From contig NZ_LR882982.1 in NCBI RefSeq assembly GCF_904831005.1, positions 2,232,001 to 2,296,000 on the forward strand: 64,000 nucleotides of DNA, given 5' to 3'. The stretch comes from Microbacterium hydrocarbonoxydans (GTDB lineage: Bacteria > Actinomycetota > Actinomycetes > Actinomycetales > Microbacteriaceae). This document shows positions 24,748-34,051 of this stretch, piece by piece. Both the position numbers and the translations under genes were made by a program. Numbering within the stretch: the stretch's first letter is position 1; each line of letters opens with the position of its first letter. The notes beneath the pieces were generated by a model that was not told the DNA's origin, ran no database searches, and was given only the letters and a program-made list of their open reading frames with translations.

Positions 24748-25581
24748 ATGTCCGAAACACAGACCAACCTCCTCGACGATCCCACCGCGAACCCGTTCGA
24801 GGTCGCCTCCGCAGCCGCCGCAGACATCGCGCGGCTCACCGGAGTCGAGAAGCACGACATCGCACTCACCCTCGGCAGCGGCTGGGGCAAGGCCGCCGAC
24901 ATCATCGGCGAGACCATCGCGACCATCCCGGCCACCGAGGTCACCGGCTTCTCGAAGCCCGCGCTCGAAGGCCACGTCGGCACCCTCCGCAGCATCCGCA
25001 CCCCCGGCGGCAAGAACGTGCTCGTCATCGGCGCACGCACGCACTACTACGAGGGGCACGGCGTGCGTCGTGTCGTGCACTCCGTGCGCACCGCCGCAGC
25101 CACAGGCGCTGAGATCATGGTGCTCACCAACGGCGCAGGCGGAGTCCGAGAGACGTGGACCCCGGGCCAGCCGGTGCTCATCAGCGACCACATCAACCTC
25201 ACGGCCGACTCGCCTCTCGAGGGCGCGACCTTCATCGACCTCACCGACCTGTATTCGACGCGCCTGCGTGACATCGCCCGGAGCATCGACCCCACTCTCG
25301 ACGAGGGCGTCTACACGCAGTTCCGCGGTCCGCACTACGAGACCCCGGCCGAAGTGCAGATGGCGAAGCACATCGGCGGCCACATCGTCGGCATGTCGAC
25401 CGCTCTCGAAGCGATCGCCGCTCGCGAGGCGGGCATGGAGATCCTGGGCTTCTCACTCATCACGAACCTCGCCGCCGGCATCCAGAAGACGCCGCTCAGT
25501 CATGCGGAGGTCATCGAGGCCGGGCGCGAGGCCGAGCCCGTGATCTCGGCGCTGCTGGCCCGAGTGGTGGAGGCGCTGTGA
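24748..25581 (+). CDS. Purine-nucleoside phosphorylase
   Basis: A 277-residue class I (trimeric) purine nucleoside phosphorylase, splitting purine ribonucleosides or deoxyribonucleosides to base and (deoxy)ribose-1-phosphate. Motifs include ALTLGSGWG (phosphate loop), RTHYYEGHG, LTNGAGG and the base-binding QFRGPHYETPAEV and VGMST. The stop overlaps the GTG of the mutase gene (GTGA). The pairing with a phosphosugar mutase suggests direct handling of the released pentose phosphate. Confidence 0.93.
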   Translation: MSETQTNLLDDPTANPFEVASAAAADIARLTGVEKHDIALTLGSGWGKAADIIGETIATIPATEVTGFSKPALEGHVGTLRSIRTPGGKNVLVIGARTHYYEGHGVRRVVHSVRTAAATGAEIMVLTNGAGGVRETWTPGQPVLISDHINLTADSPLEGATFIDLTDLYSTRLRDIARSIDPTLDEGVYTQFRGPHYETPAEVQMAKHIGGHIVGMSTALEAIAAREAGMEILGFSLITNLAAGIQKTPLSHAEVIEAGREAEPVISALLARVVEAL

Positions 25582-27248
25582 GCGAGGAGCGCCTCGCTCA
25601 GGCACGCGCCTGGATGCGGCAGGACCCCGACCACGAGACCCGCGACGAGCTCGCGGGGATCATCACCCGCGCCTCCGCCGGCGACGAGGCCGCGGTGGCG
25701 GACCTCGACGACCGCTTCGGCACCAGGCTCGCGTTCGGCACTGCTGGTCTGCGCGGCGCACTCGGCGCCGGAAGCAACCGTATGAACCGGGTGCTGGTCG
25801 CTCAGGCGGCCGCGGGCTTCGCGGCGTACCTGCGCGAACGCGCATCGGGCGCGACGCCCACCGTGGTCATCGGCTACGACGGTCGTCGCAACTCGCGCGT
25901 CTTCGCCACCGACTCGGCGGAGCTGTTCGCCGGCGCCGGGCTCCGCGCGATCCTTCTGCCTCGACTGCTGCCCACTCCGGTGCTCGCCTTCGCTGTGCGG
26001 CATCTCGGCGCCGACGCCGGTGTCATGGTCACCGCGTCGCACAACCCGCCGAACGACAACGGCTACAAGGTCTATCTCGGCGGCGCCGACCAGGGCGCGC
26101 AGATCGTGGCACCGGCGGATGCCGAGATCGCGGCGCACATCCAGCGCGTGGCCGACACGGCCGACATCACGGCCCTCCCCCGCTCCACCGCGTACGAGAC
26201 CGCAGGCGAAGACGTCGTGGACGCCTATGTCGCGGCGACCGCCGCCGTGGCGCCGGCCCCGCGATCGGCCTCCGGGCTGCGCTGGGTCTACACCGCCATG
26301 CACGGCGTCGGGTGGGAGACCCTGTCGAAGATCGTGGCAGCAGCCGGTTATCCGCAGCCCATGGTGGTCGGCGAGCAGCTGACCCCCGACGCCACGTTCC
26401 GCACCGTGTCGTTCCCGAACCCCGAGGAACCGGGCGCCATGGATCTCGCGTTCGCGCGCGGTCGCCGCGTGCAGGCCGACTTCATCCTCGCCAACGACCC
26501 CGACGCCGACCGTCTCGCCGTCGCCATCCCGGATGCCGCGTCGGCGAGCGGATGGCGACGACTCACCGGCAACGAGGTCGGACTGCTGCTCGGTGCCCGC
26601 GCCGCGCGGGCCGCCGAGACGGGCGGCGGCGCCTCGCTGGCCTGCTCGCTCGTGTCATCGCCCGGGCTCGGCGCGATCGCCGCTCATCATGGACTCGACT
26701 TCCACGAGACGCTGACCGGCTTCAAGTGGATCTCTCGCGCCCCGGGCATCGTCTACGGGTTCGAGGAGGCGCTCGGCTACCTCGTGAACCCCGAGACCGT
26801 GCGCGACAAGGATGGGATCTCGGCCGCCGTCGCGGTGCTGGGACTCGCCGCGGAAGCCCACGAGCGCGGATCGTCTCTGGCGGAGGCGATCGCGGAGCTC
26901 GGTGAGACGTACGGTCATTTCGCGAGCGGCCAGGTGTCGATCCGCGTTGACGACCTCTCGGTGATCGGTCGCGTGATGCTGTCGCTGCGCACCCTGCCGC
27001 CCGCACGATTCGACGCCCACCCGGTGGCCTCGGCCGAGGATCTTCTGCGAGCCGGTGAGGGAGAGCCCTCCGGTGACGTGCTGCGCTATCGCCTGGCCGA
27101 CGGCTCCCGCATCGTCGTGCGGCCGAGCGGCACCGAGCCGAAGCTGAAGGTCTACATCGACGCGAAGGCGGATTCGGCCGACCGAGCCGCTGAGATCGTG
27201 GGCGAGCTCGAGACGGCGGTCCGCGCACTGCTGGAAGAGCGCTCGTAG
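25578..27248 (+). CDS. Phosphopentomutase/phosphoglucomutase-type alpha-D-phosphohexomutase
   Basis: A 556-residue four-domain phosphosugar mutase. The phosphoserine loop TASHNPPNDNGYKVY puts the active Ser at residue 154; the metal loop NDPDADRLAVA and the C-terminal sugar-phosphate loop RPSGTEPKLKVYID are intact. This long subgroup includes PgmB/phosphopentomutase-like enzymes encoded next to purine nucleoside phosphorylase, so conversion of ribose-1-phosphate to ribose-5-phosphate is the likely job; glucose-1-phosphate is the alternative. Overlaps pnp by four bases. Confidence 0.9.
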   Translation: MSEERLAQARAWMRQDPDHETRDELAGIITRASAGDEAAVADLDDRFGTRLAFGTAGLRGALGAGSNRMNRVLVAQAAAGFAAYLRERASGATPTVVIGYDGRRNSRVFATDSAELFAGAGLRAILLPRLLPTPVLAFAVRHLGADAGVMVTASHNPPNDNGYKVYLGGADQGAQIVAPADAEIAAHIQRVADTADITALPRSTAYETAGEDVVDAYVAATAAVAPAPRSASGLRWVYTAMHGVGWETLSKIVAAAGYPQPMVVGEQLTPDATFRTVSFPNPEEPGAMDLAFARGRRVQADFILANDPDADRLAVAIPDAASASGWRRLTGNEVGLLLGARAARAAETGGGASLACSLVSSPGLGAIAAHHGLDFHETLTGFKWISRAPGIVYGFEEALGYLVNPETVRDKDGISAAVAVLGLAAEAHERGSSLAEAIAELGETYGHFASGQVSIRVDDLSVIGRVMLSLRTLPPARFDAHPVASAEDLLRAGEGEPSGDVLRYRLADGSRIVVRPSGTEPKLKVYIDAKADSADRAAEIVGELETAVRALLEERS

Positions 27249-27251
27249 CGC

Positions 27252-27515
27252 ATGCCGAGACGACAGGTGGTCATCACGGCTCACAACGGGGTGCATGCGC
27301 GCCCCGTTGCGGAGCTCGTGCGGGTGGTGCAGGCGCACCCGTACGCGGTGACCCTCGAGACGTCGACGGGGGCGGTCGTGGACCTGAGCAGCGTTCTCGC
27401 GCTCATGGATCTGGGGCTCGCGCCCGGCGACGTCGTCGTGCTCGAGACGCCCGAGGCGACAGGCGCGGAGAGAGTGCTCGAGACCCTCGCGTCGGTGCTG
27501 GACCCGCTGCGCTGA
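27252..27515 (+). CDS. HPr-like phosphocarrier, second copy
   Basis: An 87-residue HPr-family protein starting three bases after the mutase stop. The active-site region AHNGVHARPVAELVRV keeps the phospho-acceptor at His15 and Arg17, and LSSVLALM preserves a serine (46/47) at the regulatory site. It differs clearly from the HPr inside the mannitol operon (29950). It may carry phosphate from the same enzyme I or play a regulatory role; the position after the mutase hints at coupling with nucleoside or pentose use. Confidence 0.82.
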   Translation: MPRRQVVITAHNGVHARPVAELVRVVQAHPYAVTLETSTGAVVDLSSVLALMDLGLAPGDVVVLETPEATGAERVLETLASVLDPLR

Positions 27516-27554
27516 GAGCTCGCCGTGCGGCTGTGCCGTCGGCACGACCTCAGC
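27511..27554. terminator. Possible convergent terminator region
   Basis: GCTGAG (27511-27516) and CTCAGC (27549-27554) flank a GTGCCG/CGGCAC palindrome between the HPr-like and mtlR stop codons. The structure is weak and includes both stops. Confidence 0.3.
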
Positions 27555-29472
27555 CGTCGATGACCGCCACGAGTTCGTCGAGGAACGCCTCGAAGGTGGT
27601 GCCGCGGCGCACGATCCGCTGCACGCTCTCACGCTCGCTGAACACCTCGACGAGCTGCTCGAAGACGGTCTGGAACGCCGCCCGATCGCTCTCGCTGAAG
27701 GCGGCGAGCGCCACCACCTGCACGCGCCCCTCGCCCCAGGCCGCAGACCCGTCGGCGACGCCGATGGCGATCGCCGTGCGTGTGGCGGTCATCTGCAGCG
27801 CGTGGGGCACGGCGAGAGCATCGGTGAACGCGGTCGAGGACATGCGCTCGCGCACGATCGTGTTCTCCACGTAGTCGTCGCCGATGAGCCCGGTGTCGAC
27901 GAGCAGTCCGCCCAGGCGACGGATGATCGCCTCCTCGCCGTCGTCGGGCAGCGGGTGGATGAAGGCGTCGGGCACGAAGTACCGCGCGAGCTCGGCCCGC
28001 AGTCGGGTCAACCGTCGTCCGCGACGGACGCGGGCGGCAGCCTGCTGGATGCGATCGACATCGGCCTCGGTGAGGAAGGGCTGGATGCGCACGAATCGAT
28101 CGCCCACCGCGCCGGGTTCGATCGTGGTGAGCACCAGATCGGTGTCGAAGGCGACCCAGTCGGGATCGACCTCTGTGACGACGCTGGTCACCTCGATCGC
28201 CGTGCCGAGCGAGCGGTCGACGCTCGATCGCAGCAGCTCGTGCAGCTCGTAGTAGCCCGGGCAGACGATCGTCGCGGTGAGGATCGATTCTGCCTTGCGG
28301 CTGCGCTCCAGCCGCCCACCCACGTGCATGGCGATGTAGGCGATCTCGTCGTCATGGATCGGCGTGCCGAGCCGATCGTGCAGTCCGCTCGCGATCGACA
28401 CCGCGACCTCGAAGATCATCGGGTAGGACGATTTGAGCGATCGCGTCAGCGGATTGCGGGTGAGCGCGCTCTCTTCTGCGCGGCGGAGCAGATTCTGCAC
28501 GTGCAGGGCGAGGCGCAGCACGAAGGTCTCGTCGACCAGATCGACCTCGAAATCGTGCGCGGCGCGGGTGAGCTCGGCACGTACGGCCGCTTCGACCTGC
28601 GGCGCCACTCCACTCCGGGCGACCTCTCGGGTCGCGTCCTGGCCCGGAGCGACGATGCGCGTCAGCACGAGGGAGGCGAGGTGACCGCTGTCGCCCTCGC
28701 CGAGGGTGACAGCGAAGTGCTCTTCTGCGAGCCGAGCGATCACCGACCCCACCTGCGGGATCTCCTCCCGCGCGCTGGGGGGTGCGGAGTCGAGTGCGTG
28801 GCCCGCGGCGACCCGCTCGGCCGCGATCGCGATGTGGAGCAGCACATCGGAGATCGCGAGCTCGTTGACGTAGTACCCGAGCACTCCGAGTTCACGGACA
28901 AGGTCGGACTTGAAGGGGGTGACGGACTCGGCGCCGACCGCAGTGGCGGCGAGCGCCCGGCGGAAGGTCTCGGGGTGGAAGGAGGCGGCGTCCATCTCGT
29001 CGTGGGCCAGACGCGAGAGGAGGCGCCGCTGGGCGGTCTCCGTGCCACGCAGTCGCACGACCTCACGATCGCGTTCGAGCGCGAGCTCGGTGCCGTCGAG
29101 CAGACTCCGCACGCGAGAGAGGTCGGACTCGACGGTCGCCTCGCTGACGTGCAGACGGTCGGCCATCTCGAAGACGTCGATTCCGTCGGGCACATCGAGC
29201 AGCGTGCGCACGAGCGAATGCAGTCGGTCCCGCGGCGTCGACTCCCCCGCCTGCCTGGTGCGCAGCGCGTCGCGTGCCCCGGCGCCGACGCGGTACCCGG
29301 CCGGCCCGGACTCGACGGCATCCGAACCGCCGGTGCGGCCGTTCAGTGCTGCGACGTAGGAGCGGATGCTGCGCGGAGTCACGCCCAGCTGGTCGGCGAG
29401 GCTCGCGGCCGTCGCCCAGGTGCCCTGTCGCAGCAGGATCGCGAGGAGCTGGTCCTGACGCTGACGCGACAT
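27550..29472 (-). CDS. mtlR: MtlR-type PRD-containing transcriptional activator with PTS EIIB/EIIA domains
   Basis: A 640-residue multidomain regulator: N-terminal helix-turn-helix (QLLAILLRQGTWATAASLAD), a second Mga-like HTH (EMADRLHVSEATVESDL), two PTS regulation domains (~residues 180-395), an EIIB-like domain (cysteine in TIVCPGYYELHELL), and a C-terminal EIIA domain of the mannitol class (histidine in LAVPHALQMTAT). Phosphorylation of these sites by HPr, EIIB and EIIA normally sets activity. It is divergent from the mannitol operon, which it very likely controls. The start at 29472 has GGGAGGAT as ribosome binding site; the open frame further upstream is not coding. Confidence 0.9.
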   Translation of the reverse strand: MSRQRQDQLLAILLRQGTWATAASLADQLGVTPRSIRSYVAALNGRTGGSDAVESGPAGYRVGAGARDALRTRQAGESTPRDRLHSLVRTLLDVPDGIDVFEMADRLHVSEATVESDLSRVRSLLDGTELALERDREVVRLRGTETAQRRLLSRLAHDEMDAASFHPETFRRALAATAVGAESVTPFKSDLVRELGVLGYYVNELAISDVLLHIAIAAERVAAGHALDSAPPSAREEIPQVGSVIARLAEEHFAVTLGEGDSGHLASLVLTRIVAPGQDATREVARSGVAPQVEAAVRAELTRAAHDFEVDLVDETFVLRLALHVQNLLRRAEESALTRNPLTRSLKSSYPMIFEVAVSIASGLHDRLGTPIHDDEIAYIAMHVGGRLERSRKAESILTATIVCPGYYELHELLRSSVDRSLGTAIEVTSVVTEVDPDWVAFDTDLVLTTIEPGAVGDRFVRIQPFLTEADVDRIQQAAARVRRGRRLTRLRAELARYFVPDAFIHPLPDDGEEAIIRRLGGLLVDTGLIGDDYVENTIVRERMSSTAFTDALAVPHALQMTATRTAIAIGVADGSAAWGEGRVQVVALAAFSESDRAAFQTVFEQLVEVFSERESVQRIVRRGTTFEAFLDELVAVIDG

Positions 29473-29635
29473 GATCCTCCCTGCTTCGTGCCGACCGCAC
29501 TGTCGTGGCGTGACTTCCATGATGTCAGCTACCCGCCCCCTTCGCCCCGAAACCGATGTTCCGGAGGGGCGGAAACGATCGTGTTGGCGTGCGTCGGCGC
29601 CAGTTCCCAGACTGTTCTCAGGAAAGGTGGCATCA
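29473..29635. promoter_or_regulatory. Divergent control region between mtlR and the mannitol PTS operon
   Basis: It contains two similar half-sites, GAAACCGATGTT (29549-29560) and GAAACGATCGTGTT (29572-29585), in direct orientation about two helical turns apart, and a purine-rich ribosome binding site GGAAAGG (29621-29627). The repeats are candidate activator sites for MtlR. No clear -10/-35 pair is visible. Confidence 0.4.
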
Positions 29636-29953
29636 ATGAGGATCCTCGTGGTGTGCGGCGCGGGCGCGTCGAGCACGTTCGTCGCGCAGCGACTTCGCCG
29701 AGCCGCGGCGGAATCCGGTCTCGATTGGGACGCTTCTGCGGGCATGGAGCAGTCGGTCTCCTCCGCGGATCAGGACCTCATCCTCGTCGGCCCCCATCTG
29801 GCCGATCGTCTGGATGCCATCCGCAACGCCGTGAGGGTCCCCGTGGCGCTCCTCCCCGAGGACGTGTTCGCAGACCGTGACGGCTCACGCACCCTCTCTC
29901 TCGCGCGGTCGATCCTCATCGACGTCACGACCACCCCGGAAGGAACATCATGA
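29636..29953 (+). CDS. PTS EIIB-like domain protein (lactose/cellobiose or Gat type)
   Basis: A 105-residue single-domain EIIB. The phospho-cysteine loop is VVCGAGASSTF with Cys7 directly after the first strand, as in lactose/chitobiose and galactitol EIIB proteins. It is the first gene of the mannitol operon even though the EIIBC encoded downstream has its own EIIB, so it is either a second phosphotransfer partner or a regulator of MtlR. The stop overlaps the HPr start (ATGA). Confidence 0.8.
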   Translation: MRILVVCGAGASSTFVAQRLRRAAAESGLDWDASAGMEQSVSSADQDLILVGPHLADRLDAIRNAVRVPVALLPEDVFADRDGSRTLSLARSILIDVTTTPEGTS

Positions 29954-30228
29954 CCGTCTCCCGTACCGTCCGCATCGGCTCATCCCACGGCCTCCACGCC
30001 CGACCCGCGAAGCTGTTCGCCCAGGCGGCGAAGGATTCCGGCATTCCCGTGACGATCGCCAAGGACTCCGGCAAGGCCGTCAACGCCGCCAGCATCCTGG
30101 GCGTGATCGCTCTGGCCATCGAGTACGGCGACTACGTGACCCTGACCGCCGAGGGCGATTCGGCCGACGGAGTGCTCGACACGCTCACCGAGCTGCTCAC
30201 CACCGACCACGACCAGGAGAGCGCATGA
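29950..30228 (+). CDS. ptsH: HPr phosphocarrier protein
   Basis: A 92-residue HPr that takes phosphate from enzyme I and passes it to EIIA domains. HGLHARPAKLF gives active His16, and KAVNAASILGV carries Ser48 at the position of the regulatory Ser46. The start overlaps the IIB-like stop and the stop overlaps the ptsI start, so all three genes are tightly coupled. Confidence 0.93.
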   Translation: MTVSRTVRIGSSHGLHARPAKLFAQAAKDSGIPVTIAKDSGKAVNAASILGVIALAIEYGDYVTLTAEGDSADGVLDTLTELLTTDHDQESA

Positions 30229-31910
30229 GCGACCTGCGTGGTGTCGGTATCGGCCTGGGCGTCGCGCAGGGGGTCGTCGTCCGGATGGCCGAAGCGCTGC
30301 CCGCGCCGGAGAACGTGCCCAGCGCTCTCGGAGCGGACGCCGAGCGCACCCGCGTCCGTGAGGCTGTCGCAGTCGTGGCCCAGGAGCTGACCGCGCGCGG
30401 CGAGGCGGCAGGGGGTTCGGCTCAGGAGGTTCTCGAAGCGCAGGCGATGATCGCCGAAGACCCCACTCTGCAGGACGAGGTCGATGCCCGCATCGATGAC
30501 GGCGCGACGGCGGAATGGGCCGTGCACGACGCGTTCGCGGGCTTCCGCGCCACGCTCGAGGCCGTGGGCGGATACCTCGGCGAACGTGCCGCCGATCTCG
30601 ACGACATCGCGCAGCGCGTGCTCGCGCGACTGCGGGGCGTCGATGCTCCCGGCGTGCCCGATCCAGGACACCCGTTCGTGCTCGTGGCCCGGGACCTGGC
30701 TCCCGCCGATACGGCGCTGCTGAACCTCGACCAGGTGCTCGCCCTCGTGACGTTCGACGGCGGTCCCACCTCGCACACCGCCATCCTCGCCCGCGAGAAG
30801 GGCATCGTCGCGATCGTGGGCGCTGCCGCGGCATCCGAGCTCACCACCGGCCGCGCGGTGATCGTCGACGCGGCAGCCGGCATCGTGACCCTGGATCCGA
30901 CGGATGACGAGAAGCAGCGTGCCGAGCAGCGCGCGGCCGCCCGCCGGTCCGCCGATTCCGCTCCGCTCACTCCCGGTGCGCTCGCCGACGGCACGCTGAT
31001 CCCCCTGCTGGCGAATCTGGGCAAGCCCGCAGACGCATCCGACGCCGTCGAACGCGGGGCCGAGGGCGTCGGGCTGTTCCGCACCGAGTTCCTGTTCCTC
31101 TCGTCGTCGCAGGCACCGACGGTGCAACAGCAGCGCGAGTCCTACCGCGAGCTCCTGGCCGCCTTCCCGGGCAAGAAGGTCGTGGTGCGCATGCTGGATG
31201 CCGGGGCCGACAAGCCCCTGGCGTTCCTCAACGACGCGCACGAGGAGAACCCGGCGATGGGCCTGCGCGGTCTCCGCGCCCTGCGAGCGAGCGAGGACAT
31301 CCTGCGCGAGCAGCTGACCGCCCTCGCCGAGGCCGACGCCGCCACAGAGGCGGACCTGTGGGTCATGGCGCCGATGGTCGCGACGGTCGAGGAGACGCAG
31401 TACTTCACCTCGCTCGCCCGGGAGTACGGCCTCAAGACCGCCGGGGTCATGGTCGAGGTACCCGCCAGCGCGCTGCTCGCGGACCGTGTGCTCGCGCACG
31501 CCGACTTCGCGTCGATCGGCACCAACGACCTCACCCAGTACACGATGGCCGCCGACCGCATGCTCGGTTCGGTGGCGGCGTTCCAGGACCCCTGGCACCC
31601 CGCCGTTCTGCGACTCGTGCGCGAGGTGGGCGCGGCAGGTGCACGCCTCGGCAAACCCGTCGGGATCTGCGGCGAGGCTGCCGCCGACCCGATGCTCGCG
31701 GTGGTGCTCGTCGGCCTCGGCGCGACGAGCCTCTCGATGGCACCGTCTGCGCTCGCAGACGTGCGCCACACCCTGTCGCAGCACACTCTCGACGAAGCCC
31801 GCAACTTCGCCGAACTCGCACTCGCGGCCGATGACGCCGCCGGTGCTCGCCTCGCCGTGGCCGACGCCACGGCAACCCTTCCCCCTCACCAGAAAGAGAC
31901 GACATCATGA
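30225..31910 (+). CDS. ptsI: PTS enzyme I (phosphoenolpyruvate-protein phosphotransferase)
   Basis: A 561-residue enzyme I of normal length. The phosphohistidine is His184 in FDGGPTSHTAILARE; the PEP-binding barrel has GVGLFRTEFLF, SIGTNDLTQY and the catalytic cysteine in GICGEAAADP. It starts phosphoryl transfer from PEP to HPr. Being inside a sugar-specific operon suggests that general PTS components are induced with mannitol. ATGA overlaps with both neighbours. Confidence 0.96.
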   Translation: MSDLRGVGIGLGVAQGVVVRMAEALPAPENVPSALGADAERTRVREAVAVVAQELTARGEAAGGSAQEVLEAQAMIAEDPTLQDEVDARIDDGATAEWAVHDAFAGFRATLEAVGGYLGERAADLDDIAQRVLARLRGVDAPGVPDPGHPFVLVARDLAPADTALLNLDQVLALVTFDGGPTSHTAILAREKGIVAIVGAAAASELTTGRAVIVDAAAGIVTLDPTDDEKQRAEQRAAARRSADSAPLTPGALADGTLIPLLANLGKPADASDAVERGAEGVGLFRTEFLFLSSSQAPTVQQQRESYRELLAAFPGKKVVVRMLDAGADKPLAFLNDAHEENPAMGLRGLRALRASEDILREQLTALAEADAATEADLWVMAPMVATVEETQYFTSLAREYGLKTAGVMVEVPASALLADRVLAHADFASIGTNDLTQYTMAADRMLGSVAAFQDPWHPAVLRLVREVGAAGARLGKPVGICGEAAADPMLAVVLVGLGATSLSMAPSALADVRHTLSQHTLDEARNFAELALAADDAAGARLAVADATATLPPHQKETTS

Positions 31911-33541
31911 CGACGACGTCACCCGCCGCCACGAAGGCAGGCGGCCTCCGAACGGGCGTGCAGCGCTTCGGCACGTTCCTCTCGGGCATGATCATGCCCA
32001 ACATCGCCGCGTTCATCGCGTGGGGATTCATCACCATGCTGTTCATCCCGAAGGGCTTCTTCGGATCGGAGAGCCCGTTCGGCTGGCACTGGGCCGGCGT
32101 CGCCGAGACGATCGGCGGGGGCGGCGACTCGGCTGTCGTGGGCTGGCAAGGAGCCATGACCGCGGTGGCCGAAGGCGCCGACGGCAACATCTTCGCCTAC
32201 GTGGGCCTGGTCGGACCGATGGTCACCTACCTCCTCCCGCTCCTGATCGCGAACACCGCGGGCCGCATGGTCTACGGCGAGCGCGGTGGAGTCGTCGCGA
32301 CGATCGCGACGATGGGTGTCATCGTGGGCACCAACATCCCGATGTTCCTCGGCGCGATGATCATGGGTCCGCTCGCGGCCTACGTCACCAAGCAGATGGA
32401 CCGTCTCTGGGACGGCAAGATCCGTCCCGGCTTCGAGATGCTGGTGAACAACTTCTCCGCCGGCATCCTGGGCATGCTCCTGGCGATCTTCGGCTTCTTC
32501 GCGTTCGGCCCGGTGATGCTCGGCATCAGCGCCGTCCTCGGCGGGGCGGTCGACTGGCTGGTCGCGCTGAACCTGCTGCCCCTCGTGTCGATCATCGTCG
32601 AGCCCGCGAAGGTGCTGTTCCTGAACAACGCCATCAACCACGGCGTCTTCACGCCGCTCGGCATCGAGCAGGCAGCGGAGACCGGCAAGTCGATCCTCTT
32701 CCTGATCGAGGCGAACCCCGGTCCGGGTCTCGGTCTGCTGCTCGCCTTCTCGTTCTTCGGCGTGGGAGCCGCCAAGGCATCTGCCCCGGGCGCCGCGATC
32801 ATCCAGTTCTTCGGCGGCATCCACGAGATCTACTTCCCGTACGCGCTCAGCAAGCCGACCACGATCCTCGCCCTGATCGCGGGTGGAGCGGCCGGTGTCA
32901 CCACCAACATGGTGCTCGGCGGCGGCCTGGTGTTCCCCGCAGCCCCCGGCAGCATCATCGCCGTGACCGCGGCCGCCGTCGGACCCGGTGTCGGCAACCT
33001 GCTCGTCGTGTACCTGTCGGTCGTCATCGCGGCCGTCGTCACCTTCCTCGTCGCCGGCGTCATCCTGCGCGCCTCGCGCAAGCGCGACCTCGAGGCCGAG
33101 GGCGACAGCTTCGGCGACGCGATCGCCCAGACCGAGGCGAACAAGGGCAAGTCGTCCGCGGCGATGGATGCGCTGCGTGCCTCTTCCGGTGCGGGAGCCG
33201 CCGGCGCGGCCGCCGCCCCTGGTGCGGGTGTCGCCACCGACCGCCGCATCGAGAACATCGTGTTCGCGTGCGACGCCGGCATGGGCTCCTCGGCCATGGG
33301 TGCGAGCGTGCTGCGCAACAAGTTCAAGAAGGCAGGGGTCGAGGGCGTCACCGTCACGAACCAGGCCATCGCGAACCTCGACGGCACCGCCGACCTCGTG
33401 ATCACGCAGCAGCAGCTGACGGATCGCGCGAAGGCGCAGTCGCCGAACTCCGTGCACGTGTCGGTCGACAACTTCATGAACTCCCCGAAGTACGAAGAGG
33501 TCGTCGAGATGGTGCGCGAGCAGCGCGGCACCGACGCGTGA
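31907..33541 (+). CDS. mtlA: PTS mannitol transporter subunit EIICB
   Basis: A 544-residue mannitol permease. The membrane EIIC domain (~residues 15-390) has the conserved NNAINHGVFTPLG and GGIHEIYFPY motifs used for mannitol binding. After an Ala/Gly-rich linker (~residues 425-445), an EIIB domain carries the phospho-cysteine Cys455 in FACDAGMGSSAMGAS. The EIIA domain is encoded separately by mtlF. It takes up and phosphorylates mannitol to mannitol-1-phosphate. Start overlaps the ptsI stop (ATGA). Confidence 0.96.
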   Translation: MTTTSPAATKAGGLRTGVQRFGTFLSGMIMPNIAAFIAWGFITMLFIPKGFFGSESPFGWHWAGVAETIGGGGDSAVVGWQGAMTAVAEGADGNIFAYVGLVGPMVTYLLPLLIANTAGRMVYGERGGVVATIATMGVIVGTNIPMFLGAMIMGPLAAYVTKQMDRLWDGKIRPGFEMLVNNFSAGILGMLLAIFGFFAFGPVMLGISAVLGGAVDWLVALNLLPLVSIIVEPAKVLFLNNAINHGVFTPLGIEQAAETGKSILFLIEANPGPGLGLLLAFSFFGVGAAKASAPGAAIIQFFGGIHEIYFPYALSKPTTILALIAGGAAGVTTNMVLGGGLVFPAAPGSIIAVTAAAVGPGVGNLLVVYLSVVIAAVVTFLVAGVILRASRKRDLEAEGDSFGDAIAQTEANKGKSSAAMDALRASSGAGAAGAAAAPGAGVATDRRIENIVFACDAGMGSSAMGASVLRNKFKKAGVEGVTVTNQAIANLDGTADLVITQQQLTDRAKAQSPNSVHVSVDNFMNSPKYEEVVEMVREQRGTDA

Positions 33542-33559
33542 CACCCGCGTGACAGACCG

Positions 33560-33591
33560 GGAGGGGCGGGTGCCTCGGCATCCGCCCCTCC
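33560..33591 (+). other. Intercistronic hairpin between mtlA and mtlF
   Basis: GGAGGGGCGG pairs with CCGCCCCTCC, and the inside GTGCC/GGCAT can extend the stem with one G-U pair. There is no T-run. It could attenuate readthrough or protect the mtlA message 3' end. Confidence 0.7.
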
Positions 33592-33619
33592 TCCACATTC
33601 TCAGAAAGAAGGAATCACC

Positions 33620-34051
33620 ATGAGCGTTCTCACCCTCGACCAGGTGCGTATCCACGACGGCTCCAGCACGCAGGATGCGGCCCTCCAGGAGGCCACCGAC
33701 ATCCTCGTCGCAGCCGGCGCCGTCACTCCCGCGTACGTCGACGCGATGCGTCAGCGCGAGCAGACGGTCTCGACCTACATGGGCAACGGTCTGGCGATTC
33801 CGCACGGCACGAACGATGCGAAGGATGCGATCCTCGGATCCGCGTTGTCGGTCGTCCGCTACGACGGTGGCGTCGACTGGGCCGGCGAGCCCGCGACCTT
33901 CGTCGTCGGCATCGCCGGCCGTGGCGATGAGCACCTCGAGATCCTCTCGCAGATCGCGATCCTGTTCTCCGACGAGGACGACGTCGCGAAGCTCAATGCC
34001 GCAAAGACGCCCGACGAGCTGTACGCCCTGCTCTCGGCGGTGAACGACTGA
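33620..34051 (+). CDS. mtlF: PTS mannitol EIIA
   Basis: A 143-residue fructose/mannitol-class EIIA with phospho-histidine His62 in [15 protein letters not shown]. It relays phosphate from HPr to the EIIB domain of MtlA. AGAAAGAAGGA upstream acts as a good ribosome binding site. Its stop shares a base with the mtlD start (TGATG). Confidence 0.95.
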   Translation: MSVLTLDQVRIHDGSSTQDAALQEATDILVAAGAVTPAYVDAMRQREQTVSTYMGNGLAIPHGTNDAKDAILGSALSVVRYDGGVDWAGEPATFVVGIAGRGDEHLEILSQIAILFSDEDDVAKLNAAKTPDELYALLSAVND

